Positions 14,448 through 23,320 of a stretch of 37,345 nt of DNA are shown piece by piece. The DNA is taken from IMG/VR virus record IMGVR_UViG_3300014060_000004, positions 1 to 37,345 of that record, one strand, 5' to 3'. Position 1 is the first letter of the stretch, and each line of letters starts with the position of its first letter. A program made the translations under genes and the position numbers. The notes below the pieces were generated by a model. That model did no database searches. It was not told the origin of the DNA and saw nothing but the letters and a program-made list of their open reading frames with translations. Origin of the DNA: a virus.

Positions 14448-14792
14448 TTATTTCTCTTTTAATTTATTTTCAACTTGAATTATTGATCTGCGTAATTCAA
14501 GATAAATGTATTGTTTCATTCCTAAAACATGAATATAAGATGTCTTGCTAAACATATCAATTAATGTTGAAAATGGGACGAAATATCGAAAACTTTTATA
14601 TGTATGCAAAAAAATTCTTTTTTTATTTGCTAAGTTTAGTAAAAATATAAGATATTGATTTTTAGAAATAACTTTTTTCTTAAATTCTCTATTATTACTT
14701 AACAATACATACATAGCAATAATAATAATATGTGTTAAATAAAATAATAAATTAAATACAATACCAACAACTGCTCCGATAATCCATGTCAT
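14448..14792 (-). CDS. Membrane protein
   Basis: A 114-residue protein with one long hydrophobic N-terminal segment, residues 3-31 (IIGAVVGIVFNLLFYLTHII), and a second weaker one about residues 45-53. A basic cytoplasmic-type region follows. It is preceded by a late promoter box overlapping the gp52 stop, so it and the genes behind it may be made late. It is too short and lacks the charge pattern to be called a holin with confidence, but a lysis-related role is possible. Confidence 0.55.
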   Translation of the reverse strand: MTWIIGAVVGIVFNLLFYLTHIIIIAMYVLLSNNREFKKKVISKNQYLIFLLNLANKKRIFLHTYKSFRYFVPFSTLIDMFSKTSYIHVLGMKQYIYLELRRSIIQVENKLKEK

Positions 14793-14814
14793 ATTATGTT
14801 TTTCCTTTATGTAA

Positions 14815-14822
14815 TATTTATA
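14815..14822 (-). promoter_or_regulatory. Late promoter TATAAATA over the gp52 stop codon
   Basis: The - strand reads GAA-CTA-TAA-ATA, with the gp52 stop inside the octamer. The next ATG (14792) is 22 nt downstream with AAAGGAA between. Confidence 0.6.
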
Positions 14823-16134
14823 GTTCTTTTAACCATAAATCTTTTTCGGAAGTCTTGTTTAATACATCATATTCAGTTTTAGCTTGAACAATATCATCAG
14901 CTAATTTTTTCATACGTTCTTCAGACAAAAACAGAATATTCATACTTAATAGATAATCATATGTATCATCTTTCTTCAATATGTTATCGTATTTTTCTAA
15001 ATCTTTGACGATGTCTGCCTTCTTACGTTTATTAATTATTAGCTTGTCATTGACAATTAGTTTAATAAACTCATATTTAGATTTGTCGTAATCAATTTTT
15101 GATTGCAATTTTTTAAGCTGATTATCTTTACGTTTACACATATATCTTAATTTAACATCCATATATGCATGAATTAAATCTTTAGCTGATTTCATTACAA
15201 CAACTTTATTAAATTCATCCATTACTGTGTAGTTTTCACTAACAGTTTTAACTAACTTCAGCTTTTCTAATAATTTATTATCATCCCATGTTTTTAATAC
15301 CTTAGATGGGATATTAACTTCATACTTAAATGAATCCTTTTCACATAAATCTTTATATGATTGAATAACACCTTTTTCTTCTAAATCGTCTAATGTTTTA
15401 GTGTATTTTTTCAATGAAAGACCTACAGGAACCTCTGTAATAAGTACTTTATTTACACCTTTTCGTTCAACTACACCTTTAATTAACCATTGTCTAGAGG
15501 TTTCACCTTGAACAATTTCTCCTTTAAATCCATTATAACTTGGGGTAAACTTATAGTTTGACCGCTTTTCATTTAAAGAAGTTTGAATATACTTCTTAAT
15601 GTCATCTTTATTTCTAGGTAGGATTTTCTGAGCATAACCAGATGATACACCTTCTGAACCATTAATCAAGATCATTGGTAAATTAGGTACATAGAACATT
15701 GGTTCGATTTTTTCACCTTCAAAATACTGATTAACTAAGATATCATTATCTTCTTTATTAAAGATATCAGTAAATGCTTCATTAGAATATACATAGATAT
15801 ATCTTGGAGCGGCTGCAGCAGGTTCAAAACGTGTACCGAAGTTGCCTGATTTCATTAATAGAGGTTCATTGTTTGTACCTACGAATGTTCTACTGATATT
15901 AACAATGGTTTCACTAAGGTCACCATGTAAGTATTCAGCAAATTCAGCTGTTTTTGAGTTAAGTTGAGAAACTTTGATTTTTGATTTGATATTTTTTTCA
16001 GATGATGTGTAAATTACTTTACGTGAGGCATTTTTCAAGCCATCGATATAATTAGCAATTTTTCTAAGATTATCATATGACGCTTGGTCAACATAATAAT
16101 TCTCAAAAAATTCCGTAATTGTCATTTTATTCAT
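14818..16134 (-). CDS. 52: DNA topoisomerase II medium subunit, gp52-like
   Basis: A 438-residue protein (T4 gp52: 442). It is the GyrA-type DNA breakage subunit: the catalytic tyrosine is Tyr112 in AAAAPRYIYV, preceded by the LMKSGNFGTRF loop. PMILINGSEGVSSGYAQKILPRN is the conserved segment after it, and a coiled-coil region rich in Lys follows near the end. With the ATPase subunit it relieves supercoiling and in T4 is needed for normal replication initiation. The ribosome site AAAGGTAATAAT is duplicated in tandem in the 29-nt spacer. Confidence 0.93.
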   Translation of the reverse strand: MNKMTITEFFENYYVDQASYDNLRKIANYIDGLKNASRKVIYTSSEKNIKSKIKVSQLNSKTAEFAEYLHGDLSETIVNISRTFVGTNNEPLLMKSGNFGTRFEPAAAAPRYIYVYSNEAFTDIFNKEDNDILVNQYFEGEKIEPMFYVPNLPMILINGSEGVSSGYAQKILPRNKDDIKKYIQTSLNEKRSNYKFTPSYNGFKGEIVQGETSRQWLIKGVVERKGVNKVLITEVPVGLSLKKYTKTLDDLEEKGVIQSYKDLCEKDSFKYEVNIPSKVLKTWDDNKLLEKLKLVKTVSENYTVMDEFNKVVVMKSAKDLIHAYMDVKLRYMCKRKDNQLKKLQSKIDYDKSKYEFIKLIVNDKLIINKRKKADIVKDLEKYDNILKKDDTYDYLLSMNILFLSEERMKKLADDIVQAKTEYDVLNKTSEKDLWLKEL

Positions 16135-16163
16135 ATTATTACCTTTGTATTATTACCTTTGTA

Positions 16164-17963
16164 TTATAAATTTGCTATACTAAATTCATTACTGTCGATG
16201 TATTTCTTTCTTGGTGCTGAATCATCACCTAACCATTCATCAATAATCTTATCATTATCGAATTCAAGTAGATTAATCATTTCTTGTAATCCATCTGTGT
16301 CAACAACTTGTACTAAATCTTCAGTATCCCATGAACCTAAACCTTTATAATAATGCGAATGTTCACCAGCTTTTAACTTAATAGAATCATTAAGCGTGTA
16401 TGACCATCTTATTAATTTATTGTTTTTAGAAATACCAATTACGGGCGTTTGAATCATACCAACAGCACCTTTCAATTCAGGTAAATAACGTTGAATAAAT
16501 CCGATTAATAGTCCACGAATATGGTAACCATCTAAATCTTGGTCAGTTGCGAAAATAACATATTCATATTGTTCACTATTAATAATTGCATATAATTCAC
16601 TTAATTCATTATTCTTAGTGAACTTAGCTTGTGGTTGTGAATAAGCATTTAATGGCTTACCTTTTAATACATAATAACCACATTCTTTTCTCCCTAAAAC
16701 TGGAGAAAGACCACCAAATGCAGATTCACCTTCAACTAGCATTAAGTATTTTTTCTTACCGATAGAAGGATAGTATTTTTCTGATTTGATTTTTTTAGTT
16801 TTCTTTAAACCTTTCAACTCTTGACGACGTTTAAGTTCTTCTTTAATACGATATACTTCAGTAATTGGTTCAATAATTTCTTTGTTTTTGTACAATTTGT
16901 TGACAATATCGTCAAAAGGAATAGTATCAAAATACTTTGAAATATCAGCGTGGCTGTTAGTGATTCGTTCTTTTGATTGTGAATTAAATTTTGGATTTTT
17001 TACATTTTTTAGAAATGCAACTAACATTAATTTGTTTTTAATATCACCCGGTTTAATGGTTTTATATTTTCTCATTAATTTTTCACGTAAACGAGATACT
17101 ACATTTTGCATAATGTAATCAACATGTGTTCCACCGTCAGGGATTTTTAAACCATTTACATATGAAAATTGACGGAAATCATCATCAGCATTTGGTAAAA
17201 TAGCGAATTTATAGTCTTCTGTCTCATAAATTTCATAATTATCATCGAATAATGAAATATATTTCTTAAATGTTCCACTGTTGATCTTTTTACCGTTAAA
17301 CTTAAATGCAATTTTAGGAAATGACATCGATAAATTAATCAATCGCTGCTTAATTACATTAAAATGTGTTTCATTGATTTCATTAACGTCAAACTTACTT
17401 AAATCAGGATAAAACTTAACATTTACTCCAGTCTTACCTGAAGATTTATCTTCTTTATACGACACAATTGATTCATTTCCAGTATTCTTAAATGTAATCA
17501 TTAAACTTTTCTTACCATCATCTGATATACCAATGAATTTATTACTAAAGCAATTCGTAGCGAATGAACCAACTCCATTCATTCCCATCTGTGTACGATT
17601 ACCGTCGTCATCGAAATTAGAACCAGCTCGGGCATGCCCCCATGCTAATTCAGGATAATAATTTCCTTCTGCATCTTTTTCAACAGGAATACCCGTCCCA
17701 TTATCTTGGATTTCGATATAATCAGAAGTCATTTTTACTGAAATAATATTGCTTGATTTAAAGTCTGATTTGATTGCGACATCGACAGAGTTATCGATTA
17801 TTTCATTGATAATTTTGATTAAACCTGGAACATATTCGATTTCTTTATACTGAATCTTATTATCTTCAAAAATATATTCATTAGTTACTGTCTTATCTAC
17901 TGCTCCGATATACATCGCTGGACGAGCAATAATATGTTCGCGTTCACCCATTTTTCTAATCAT
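16164..17963 (-). CDS. 39: DNA topoisomerase II large (ATPase) subunit, unsplit gp39/gp60
   Basis: A 599-residue GyrB-type subunit. The GHKL ATPase motifs are present: NEIIDNSVD (Glu54, Asn58), IQDNGTGIP (from 85) and MNGVGSFATNCFS. The TOPRIM domain follows, with LVEGESAFGG and FATDQDLDGYHIRG. T4 splits this protein between genes 39 and 60; here it is one continuous frame, the ancestral arrangement. It is the first sizeable gene of the leftward operon, about 350 nt from a sigma70-like promoter. The start has AAAGGT. Confidence 0.93.
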   Translation of the reverse strand: MIRKMGEREHIIARPAMYIGAVDKTVTNEYIFEDNKIQYKEIEYVPGLIKIINEIIDNSVDVAIKSDFKSSNIISVKMTSDYIEIQDNGTGIPVEKDAEGNYYPELAWGHARAGSNFDDDGNRTQMGMNGVGSFATNCFSNKFIGISDDGKKSLMITFKNTGNESIVSYKEDKSSGKTGVNVKFYPDLSKFDVNEINETHFNVIKQRLINLSMSFPKIAFKFNGKKINSGTFKKYISLFDDNYEIYETEDYKFAILPNADDDFRQFSYVNGLKIPDGGTHVDYIMQNVVSRLREKLMRKYKTIKPGDIKNKLMLVAFLKNVKNPKFNSQSKERITNSHADISKYFDTIPFDDIVNKLYKNKEIIEPITEVYRIKEELKRRQELKGLKKTKKIKSEKYYPSIGKKKYLMLVEGESAFGGLSPVLGRKECGYYVLKGKPLNAYSQPQAKFTKNNELSELYAIINSEQYEYVIFATDQDLDGYHIRGLLIGFIQRYLPELKGAVGMIQTPVIGISKNNKLIRWSYTLNDSIKLKAGEHSHYYKGLGSWDTEDLVQVVDTDGLQEMINLLEFDNDKIIDEWLGDDSAPRKKYIDSNEFSIANL

Positions 17964-18247
17964 ACTTTTACCTTTTGTTTGAATTTTTATTTATTATTAT
18001 AACACACGTTAAGTAATTTTAAACCATTTTAAATTAAATATTCAACATATACAAGTTCTAATTGTATTTTTCTTCGTCAATAGGGGAAAATACCATTTAT
18101 CGTATATATATATTATATTTTGTATAAACATCATTTATTTATTTTATTGGTAATTTTATACATTCTTTAAATACTAATCTTTATAAAATCTGATATATTA
18201 TCTTTCTTAAGAAATTATATTTTCACAATAATAAATTACATGAGTGT

Positions 18248-18298
18248 TTAAACATCAAAATGACCCATTTCTTGTATATCAAAAATATTCGTTTTCAT
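18248..18298 (-). CDS. Possible 16-aa leader peptide
   Basis: AAGGATCTAAT precedes an ATG opening a 16-codon frame (MKTNIFDIQEMGHFDV). It is the first frame of the transcript from the promoter at 18325-18353. It may be a leader peptide, or the remnant of a longer gene whose rest has been lost. Confidence 0.3.
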   Translation of the reverse strand: MKTNIFDIQEMGHFDV

Positions 18299-18324
18299 AT
18301 TAGATCCTTACAATAATAAAATTT

Positions 18325-18353
18325 ATTATATCAAAAATGGGTGTACTTGTAAA
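18325..18353 (-). promoter_or_regulatory. Sigma70-like promoter of the leftward operon
   Basis: On the - strand TTTACA (18348-18353), a 17-nt spacer and a perfect TATAAT (18325-18330). This is the best host-type promoter in the window and probably drives early transcription of the topoisomerase genes. Confidence 0.75.
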
Positions 18354-18361
18354 TATAAATA
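18354..18361 (+). promoter_or_regulatory. Late promoter TATAAATA of the tail/fibre operon
   Basis: Exact octamer, 32 nt before the gp15-like ATG and directly abutting the -35 box of the divergent early promoter. Only one direction may be active at a time. Confidence 0.7.
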
Positions 18362-18393
18362 TAAAATAATTTATAAAATAGAGAAAAATAAAT

Positions 18394-19911
18394 ATGGCAT
18401 TTCATCACGGAAGTATGAGAAAATACACAGCAGCATTATTAGATTTATTTAATAATGTTGAGATACAGTATAATCTGAGTACTGGTGTAAATCAAACAAA
18501 AAATGTTCCGATAAAATTTAGTTCACGTGAAAAAACAAAAGAATTTGACGATAAGACTGTCGACCAATTATTAAGTGGCAATGTAAATGTTTTGCCTAAG
18601 GGTTCATTAGCATTAGGTGGAATGACTAAAGCTGAAGGGCGAATTACCAATAAGAATTTAAAAGTTAATAGATTTAAGAATGATGATTTAATAGAATTTT
18701 CTTATAATTCTGTACCATACGTTTTCAATTTTTCAGTCGTATATCAGTGTAGAGGAATGAACGAAGCCACACAGATAATTGAACAAATCGCACCAAAATT
18801 CAATCCTTCTGTTAATATAGATGTTTGGGATGTATCTAATCTTCATGAACCTACACGCGTACCAGTTATGCTTGATGATATTAGTGTAGAAACTGAGGAT
18901 TATGAAGAGTTTTCAACAAATATTGTTACTGTAGAATTCACGTTAAGATTAATTGGTAATTTACACCCGCCAATTCAGTCAGCTGATAGAATCAAGCAAT
19001 TACAAATCTATTTAAATGAAATAGATACTGATAGTACGACACATGCTGTTGAAATGGTAGAATGGGATGTTGATTTAACCGGTCATATAATGGGTGCTGG
19101 TTTAGACATTTATACTGATGAATTAACGAACCCTATTTATTCTGGAACAACTTATCCTGAATCATATGACCCAAATGATTTAAAAGTATCTTTAGATAGT
19201 AATAAGGTTATTGTAACAGGATTAGGTGATTATTATACAGCAACAACTGTAGAAGGTATTTTACAGGAAATTGCACAAAATAATATAAATAATGAAAGTA
19301 TAAACATTGATAATGTATTGACATTAGATAATACAACGATTTATACACCAACAAAGCCATATCATCCAGCTACGAAAGATTATGTTGATAGTTTAGCAGT
19401 TCAGGGATTATCAAATATAACTGCGATTGAAAGAACATTAATCGAAAATAATCAGATAGTTTTACCTAAGCCTGCCCAAGGTGATATTGTGTTAAACATG
19501 GTAAAAATATGGGATGACTTAACAACAAATGTATTTACTGAATATTCTTGTACATTATTAGGTGATAATGTAACGATAAAATTTGATGCTGCAGATAATT
19601 TAAATGGTTTTTATTGTACATTATCTTATTTAGCAGTTTCCGATGTTTCTGTAAGTAATGTAAGTTTAACTGAATTAAATACAATAGAAAAACAATTAAT
19701 AACAAATGACGAAATAATATTACCTAAGATGGCGCTTGGTGATATAGTTAATAATTCTGGTATGGTGTTTGAAACTCTAAGTACAAACATCTTTACTGAA
19801 CATACATGTTCATTGTCAGTAGATAAAACTAAAGTTTTATTTGATGTGGCTGATAATATAAGTGGGCTGTATTGTACATTAACTTATCTGGCATATAAAA
19901 ATAATACATAA
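18394..19911 (+). CDS. 15: gp15-like tail-sheath terminator with fibre-like C-terminal extension
   Basis: A 505-residue protein. Residues about 8-205 match T4 gp15 (272 aa): RKYTAALLDLFNNVEIQ, VPIKFSSREK, IIEQIAPKFNPSVN, VPVMLDDI and a closing HPPIQSADRI that parallels YPPVDDAEGL in T4. Gp15 caps the tail tube and sheath at the neck. The extra about 300 residues are fibre-like: TTVEGILQEI, PYHPATKDYVDSL, then two about 80-residue repeats (345-420 and 425-505) each with TxxxxxxIEx, (Q/E)I(V/I)LPK, GDIV, NxFTE and GLYCTL/GFYCTL. The repeats look like exposed beta domains. Neck-borne decoration of this kind is unusual. Confidence 0.75.
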   Translation: MAFHHGSMRKYTAALLDLFNNVEIQYNLSTGVNQTKNVPIKFSSREKTKEFDDKTVDQLLSGNVNVLPKGSLALGGMTKAEGRITNKNLKVNRFKNDDLIEFSYNSVPYVFNFSVVYQCRGMNEATQIIEQIAPKFNPSVNIDVWDVSNLHEPTRVPVMLDDISVETEDYEEFSTNIVTVEFTLRLIGNLHPPIQSADRIKQLQIYLNEIDTDSTTHAVEMVEWDVDLTGHIMGAGLDIYTDELTNPIYSGTTYPESYDPNDLKVSLDSNKVIVTGLGDYYTATTVEGILQEIAQNNINNESINIDNVLTLDNTTIYTPTKPYHPATKDYVDSLAVQGLSNITAIERTLIENNQIVLPKPAQGDIVLNMVKIWDDLTTNVFTEYSCTLLGDNVTIKFDAADNLNGFYCTLSYLAVSDVSVSNVSLTELNTIEKQLITNDEIILPKMALGDIVNNSGMVFETLSTNIFTEHTCSLSVDKTKVLFDVADNISGLYCTLTYLAYKNNT

Positions 19912-19922
19912 AAGGTAATACA

Positions 19923-20138
19923 ATGATAAGATTACGCGACCATTATTTTATTGCATGGTTGAAGGTGTTTAAGGGAATAAATTTCATAATTGATGATAAA
20001 GGCGTTCAAATAAATATAAATAATACAGAATTAGAACAATTATTAGCTGAATACGAACAAACCCTTAAACCTTTATTTAAAGAAGTTCGTAAAACAGTGA
20101 AAATTCTTTCAAAACAAACCCCTATCTCAAATAAATAA
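19923..20138 (+). CDS. Hypothetical 71-aa protein of the tail operon
   Basis: A short protein with a strand-rich first half (FIIDDKGVQININN) and a helical second half (TELEQLLAEYEQTLKPLFKEV). No family recognised. It lies 11 nt after the gp15-like gene with AAAAGGT. It could be a small chaperone or adaptor for the neighbouring fibre proteins; nothing in the sequence decides this. Confidence 0.55.
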   Translation: MIRLRDHYFIAWLKVFKGINFIIDDKGVQININNTELEQLLAEYEQTLKPLFKEVRKTVKILSKQTPISNK

Positions 20139-20180
20139 TTATTTGAATGATTAAAATTTTAATATACTAGGAGAAAAATA

Positions 20181-22067
20181 ATGGCTGTTCTATTAAGAAG
20201 TCAAAGTTCGGTTTATAATTTAACTACTGATTTAACAAATTTAGCGAATTTGATCAGTACTAATACTACGAACATCACAAACGAAATTACTCGTGCTACT
20301 GGTGCAGAAGCAACATTACAAACAAACATTGATAATGAAGTTACTCGTGCTACAGGTGTTGAAGGTGATTTAGTTAACTTAACAACAATTGCAAAAACTA
20401 ATTTAGTTTCTGCAATTAATGAAATTGCTAGTAATGTTAGTTCAATGGCTGGTTTTCAATCAGAATTAGATGCTACACAAGCTGGTGCTGGTTTAGGTAC
20501 TGATGGTACATATACTGCTAATGCAACTTCAAATTATATTGCAAGTGCTACATCTTTAGTAAGTGCAGATGAATTATTAGATGCACAAATTAATACTGTT
20601 ACTGCTAATGTAACTGCTGAAGCAACTGCCCGTAATGATGCTGACGTGTTGATTCAATCAGAATTAGATGCTACACAAAGTGGAGCTGGTTTAGGTACTG
20701 ATGGTTCTTATACATCAAATGTTAGTTCTAACTTTATTGTTGCAGCAACTAGTTTAGCAAATGCAGATGATTTGTTAGATGCACAAGCACAATTTAATGC
20801 GGTTGCAATTGTAAGTTTAGATAATGCAACATTAAAAATTGCTTCTAACTTAGGTGATTTAGGTGATGTAGTAACTGCCCGCACTAACTTAGGTGTATAT
20901 TCTACAGCCGAAGTTGATAATGCAATTACAACTGCTGGGTTAGCACTTGGTACTAACTGGTCTGCTGCTAATGCTGCAGGTGCTTCTGTTGATTTTACAG
21001 CTGGCGATTTATCAGTTGGTGATAACGTATACTTATCAGATGATGGTGATACTAAATGGGCTATCTATAAAATTACTGCAATTACTGATGGTGCATGGGA
21101 TACTTCAACTATTGAAAAAATCATGGATGAAGATGTATATCTTAACGCTCAATCGGCTGCTGCAATTAAAGCATCTTATGAATCAAATGCAAATACAAAT
21201 GAATTCAGCGATGAAGAACAAGCACAAGTAGCTCGTTTAGGTACATCTTCAACAGTTCTTGATACAAATGCAACTCAAGTATTACTTGCAATTAATGAAT
21301 TAGTTGCTGATGATGTAGGTATTCAAACTGAGATTGATACTACACAAACAGGTGCTGGTTTAGCTGGCGATGGTACTTATGTTGTTAATGCAACTTCAAA
21401 TTATATTACAACTGCTACAAGTTTAGCAAATGCTGATAATTTATTAGATGCTCAAATAAATACAAATGCTACAAACATTGGTTCTGTTTCATTCACGAAT
21501 CTAACAAGTACTGATTTAACTTCTGCAATCGATGAAGAAAATGTAAGAGCTCTAACAGTGGAAACTTCAATTAATGATTCTGTTACTGCTGAAGCTACCG
21601 CTCGTGCAAATGCTGATACAACAATTCAATCAGAATTAGATGCTACACAAAGTGGAGCTGGTTTAGGTACTGATGGTTCTTATACTGCAAATGCAGCAAC
21701 TAACTATATCGGTGCAGTAACCTCATTAACTGGTGCAGACGAAGCATTAGATACTACATTAAAATCATTATCTGATAATACATACACAATTGCAGAAACT
21801 GATGCGGCTATTGCAGCGGGTGGTGCGGTATTTATTACTGAATCATTGCCAGTTACTGCAGATGCAATTACATTAACACATGCAGCAAAATCTGATATGT
21901 TGTTCAACTTTAATACAGTTAGACATACAGATGCTAATGGAATTTCTTATGATATTCCAGCAACAGCAGCAAGTGCTAATTCAACAACTTATAACCTATC
22001 GCCAGATACTTCTGGACAATTTGATGGTGTTTCTGTTATTGTACAATATGCATATGTTCCAGTTTAA
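20181..22067 (+). CDS. Repeat-rich tail-fibre-like structural protein
   Basis: A 628-residue, Ala/Thr/Asn/Asp-rich protein with almost no Cys or Trp. Four units of about 45 residues share QSELDATQSGAGLGTDG, then Y-x-x-N-x-x-(S/T)-N-(Y/F)-I and A-D-x-x-L-D; two of the units are encoded by identical 62-bp DNA. LVSAINEI and TEEN/EITRATGAEA-type segments are typical of trimeric phage fibre stalks. The C-terminal about 90 residues (from AVFITESLPVTADAITL) form a distinct beta domain ending VIVQYAYVPV. It is probably an exposed fibre or head/tail decoration protein. AGGAG precedes ATG, and a terminator follows. Confidence 0.7.
   Translation: MAVLLRSQSSVYNLTTDLTNLANLISTNTTNITNEITRATGAEATLQTNIDNEVTRATGVEGDLVNLTTIAKTNLVSAINEIASNVSSMAGFQSELDATQAGAGLGTDGTYTANATSNYIASATSLVSADELLDAQINTVTANVTAEATARNDADVLIQSELDATQSGAGLGTDGSYTSNVSSNFIVAATSLANADDLLDAQAQFNAVAIVSLDNATLKIASNLGDLGDVVTARTNLGVYSTAEVDNAITTAGLALGTNWSAANAAGASVDFTAGDLSVGDNVYLSDDGDTKWAIYKITAITDGAWDTSTIEKIMDEDVYLNAQSAAAIKASYESNANTNEFSDEEQAQVARLGTSSTVLDTNATQVLLAINELVADDVGIQTEIDTTQTGAGLAGDGTYVVNATSNYITTATSLANADNLLDAQINTNATNIGSVSFTNLTSTDLTSAIDEENVRALTVETSINDSVTAEATARANADTTIQSELDATQSGAGLGTDGSYTANAATNYIGAVTSLTGADEALDTTLKSLSDNTYTIAETDAAIAAGGAVFITESLPVTADAITLTHAAKSDMLFNFNTVRHTDANGISYDIPATAASANSTTYNLSPDTSGQFDGVSVIVQYAYVPV
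20652..20713 (+). repeat. 62-bp direct repeat, copy 1
   Basis: Identical over 62 bp to 21624-21685, 972 bp apart and in the same reading frame. It can recombine to delete 324 codons in frame. Confidence 0.9.
21624..21685 (+). repeat. 62-bp direct repeat, copy 2
   Basis: Second identical copy of the repeat at 20652-20713, encoding the fourth stalk unit of the fibre-like protein. Confidence 0.9.
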
Positions 22068-22091
22068 GCTAAATTATTAATTTAAACTTAT

Positions 22092-22115
22092 AAAACGGGT
22101 TTTTAACCCGTTTTT
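22092..22115 (+). terminator. Rho-independent terminator inside the fibre operon
   Basis: AACGGGTT-TTT-AACCCGTT followed by T residues, 24 nt after the repeat-rich fibre gene and 20 nt before the next ATG. It probably attenuates rather than ends expression of the later fibre genes. Confidence 0.85.
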
Positions 22116-22135
22116 GCTATAAAAAAGGAATTAAT

Positions 22136-22711
22136 ATGGCAATTATTTTATACAAATTTTTTGATAAAACTGTTGGTACTATTGCAGAACGTGATAGCCT
22201 TACAAAAATAAATGATATGATTGTGACGGTTACAGATGCAATAGGTGACCCTTTATCAGGTGTTGGCACAGCTACTTATCGTTGGAATGATGCTTATAAT
22301 GATTGGATTATCATTAATAGTGAATTCAATGGTGATACATTAAACTTCTTAACTGAAGAACTTTTAATATCGAATGGTGAAGTTCAACTAACAAATGTAC
22401 CCTTAGATAATAAAATTTGGGGCATTACTATTATTGAAAATGACTTAATTTTAAAAGACTTACGTTTAAGCGATTTATCAATTAATGGAGCAACTATTTC
22501 ATTATTAGATGAGTATAATGGTAAGAATATAAGATTCACATATGCTTTTGGTTCAATTGGTGCACAAATGGAAGCATACATGGAATACAAAATAGATAAT
22601 TTAATGAATGGTGTACCTGCTTCTTATAATACAGTAGAAAAATTAGTGAATGGATATAATTTACTTAATTTTAACACAGGAACTATCAGTGATTTCGAAG
22701 CTTCTCTATAA
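22136..22711 (+). CDS. Fibre-operon structural protein, paralogue A
   Basis: A 191-residue protein closely related along its full length to the next gene: (A/S)IILYK at the start, a YRWN turn with NDWIIINS/GYWLLISS, TEELLI, and at the end a helix with MEAYME/METYMN and NTGTI(S/A)DFE. No enzyme motif is present. The N-terminal half looks like a small beta domain and the C-terminal region like a trimerisation helix, as in short fibre or adaptor proteins. Its last codons, S-L-stop, form the late promoter of paralogue B. Confidence 0.65.
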   Translation: MAIILYKFFDKTVGTIAERDSLTKINDMIVTVTDAIGDPLSGVGTATYRWNDAYNDWIIINSEFNGDTLNFLTEELLISNGEVQLTNVPLDNKIWGITIIENDLILKDLRLSDLSINGATISLLDEYNGKNIRFTYAFGSIGAQMEAYMEYKIDNLMNGVPASYNTVEKLVNGYNLLNFNTGTISDFEASL

Positions 22712-22714
22712 ATA
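22707..22714 (+). promoter_or_regulatory. Late promoter TATAAATA over a stop codon
   Basis: TCT-CTA-TAA-ATA at the end of paralogue A, with the next ATG 27 nt downstream behind AAGGAA. This is the only + strand case of the stop-codon promoter. Confidence 0.6.
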
Positions 22715-22741
22715 ATATATTATAACAAGGAAAATATAAAA

Positions 22742-23320
22742 ATGTCAATTATTTTATATAAAAAAGCTGATAAAACAGTTGCAGATATTGCAGCTAGAAA
22801 TGCTTTAACGAAAAAACCTGATGATATGGTTGTTACAGTATTAGATGCGATAGCTGACCCAGATGCTGGGGCAGGTGTAGCAACATATAGATGGAACCAA
22901 ACATTAGGATATTGGTTATTGATATCAAGTACTACTAGTGAATCAATGAGCTTTAATACTGAAGAATTATTAATCACAGATGGTTCAGTTACAGCAAGTA
23001 ATATACCAATCAATGGAAAATTATGGAATGTTACAATCGTATCAGGAGATGTTATTCAAGCAGACATTAGAGCTGAAGATTTAATAATTTCAGGTCCTAA
23101 TATTTCGAATATCAATGCAACTTATAACGGATTAAAACTAAGATTTACTTATGGATTTGGTTCAATTACAACACAAATGGAAACATACATGAATACACGT
23201 ATTGCAGAAATAGTTGGAAATGCGCCAGCAAATTTAGATACTTTAGGTGAAATTGCAACCGTTATTGATGCAGCAAATACTAACACAGGCACAATTGCAG
23301 ACTTTGAGGGCGCACTATAA
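22742..23320 (+). CDS. Fibre-operon structural protein, paralogue B
   Basis: A 192-residue tandem duplicate of the gene before it, with the same ends and core motifs but clearly diverged (roughly two residues in five identical by eye). Its C-terminal stretch NLDTLGEIATVIDAANTNTG is a common phage fibre motif. The stop overlaps the next ATG (TAATG), so it is coupled to the large fibre gene that follows and is likely to join or fold with it. Confidence 0.65.
   Translation: MSIILYKKADKTVADIAARNALTKKPDDMVVTVLDAIADPDAGAGVATYRWNQTLGYWLLISSTTSESMSFNTEELLITDGSVTASNIPINGKLWNVTIVSGDVIQADIRAEDLIISGPNISNINATYNGLKLRFTYGFGSITTQMETYMNTRIAEIVGNAPANLDTLGEIATVIDAANTNTGTIADFEGAL

Larger units (their letters stand above)
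17964..18393. other. Divergent control region between replication and tail operons
   Basis: 430 bp without a sizeable gene. It holds back-to-back promoters at 18325-18361, a 16-codon leader-type ORF on the - strand and otherwise extremely AT-rich sequence. The 285 nt between the leader ORF and the topoisomerase gene contain no ORF or hairpin that I can support. Confidence 0.6.

Noticed and set aside
20015-20022. Exact TATAAATA inside the 71-aa gene.
   Set aside because: The next start is about 160 nt away, unlike the 19-32 nt spacing of the credible late boxes.
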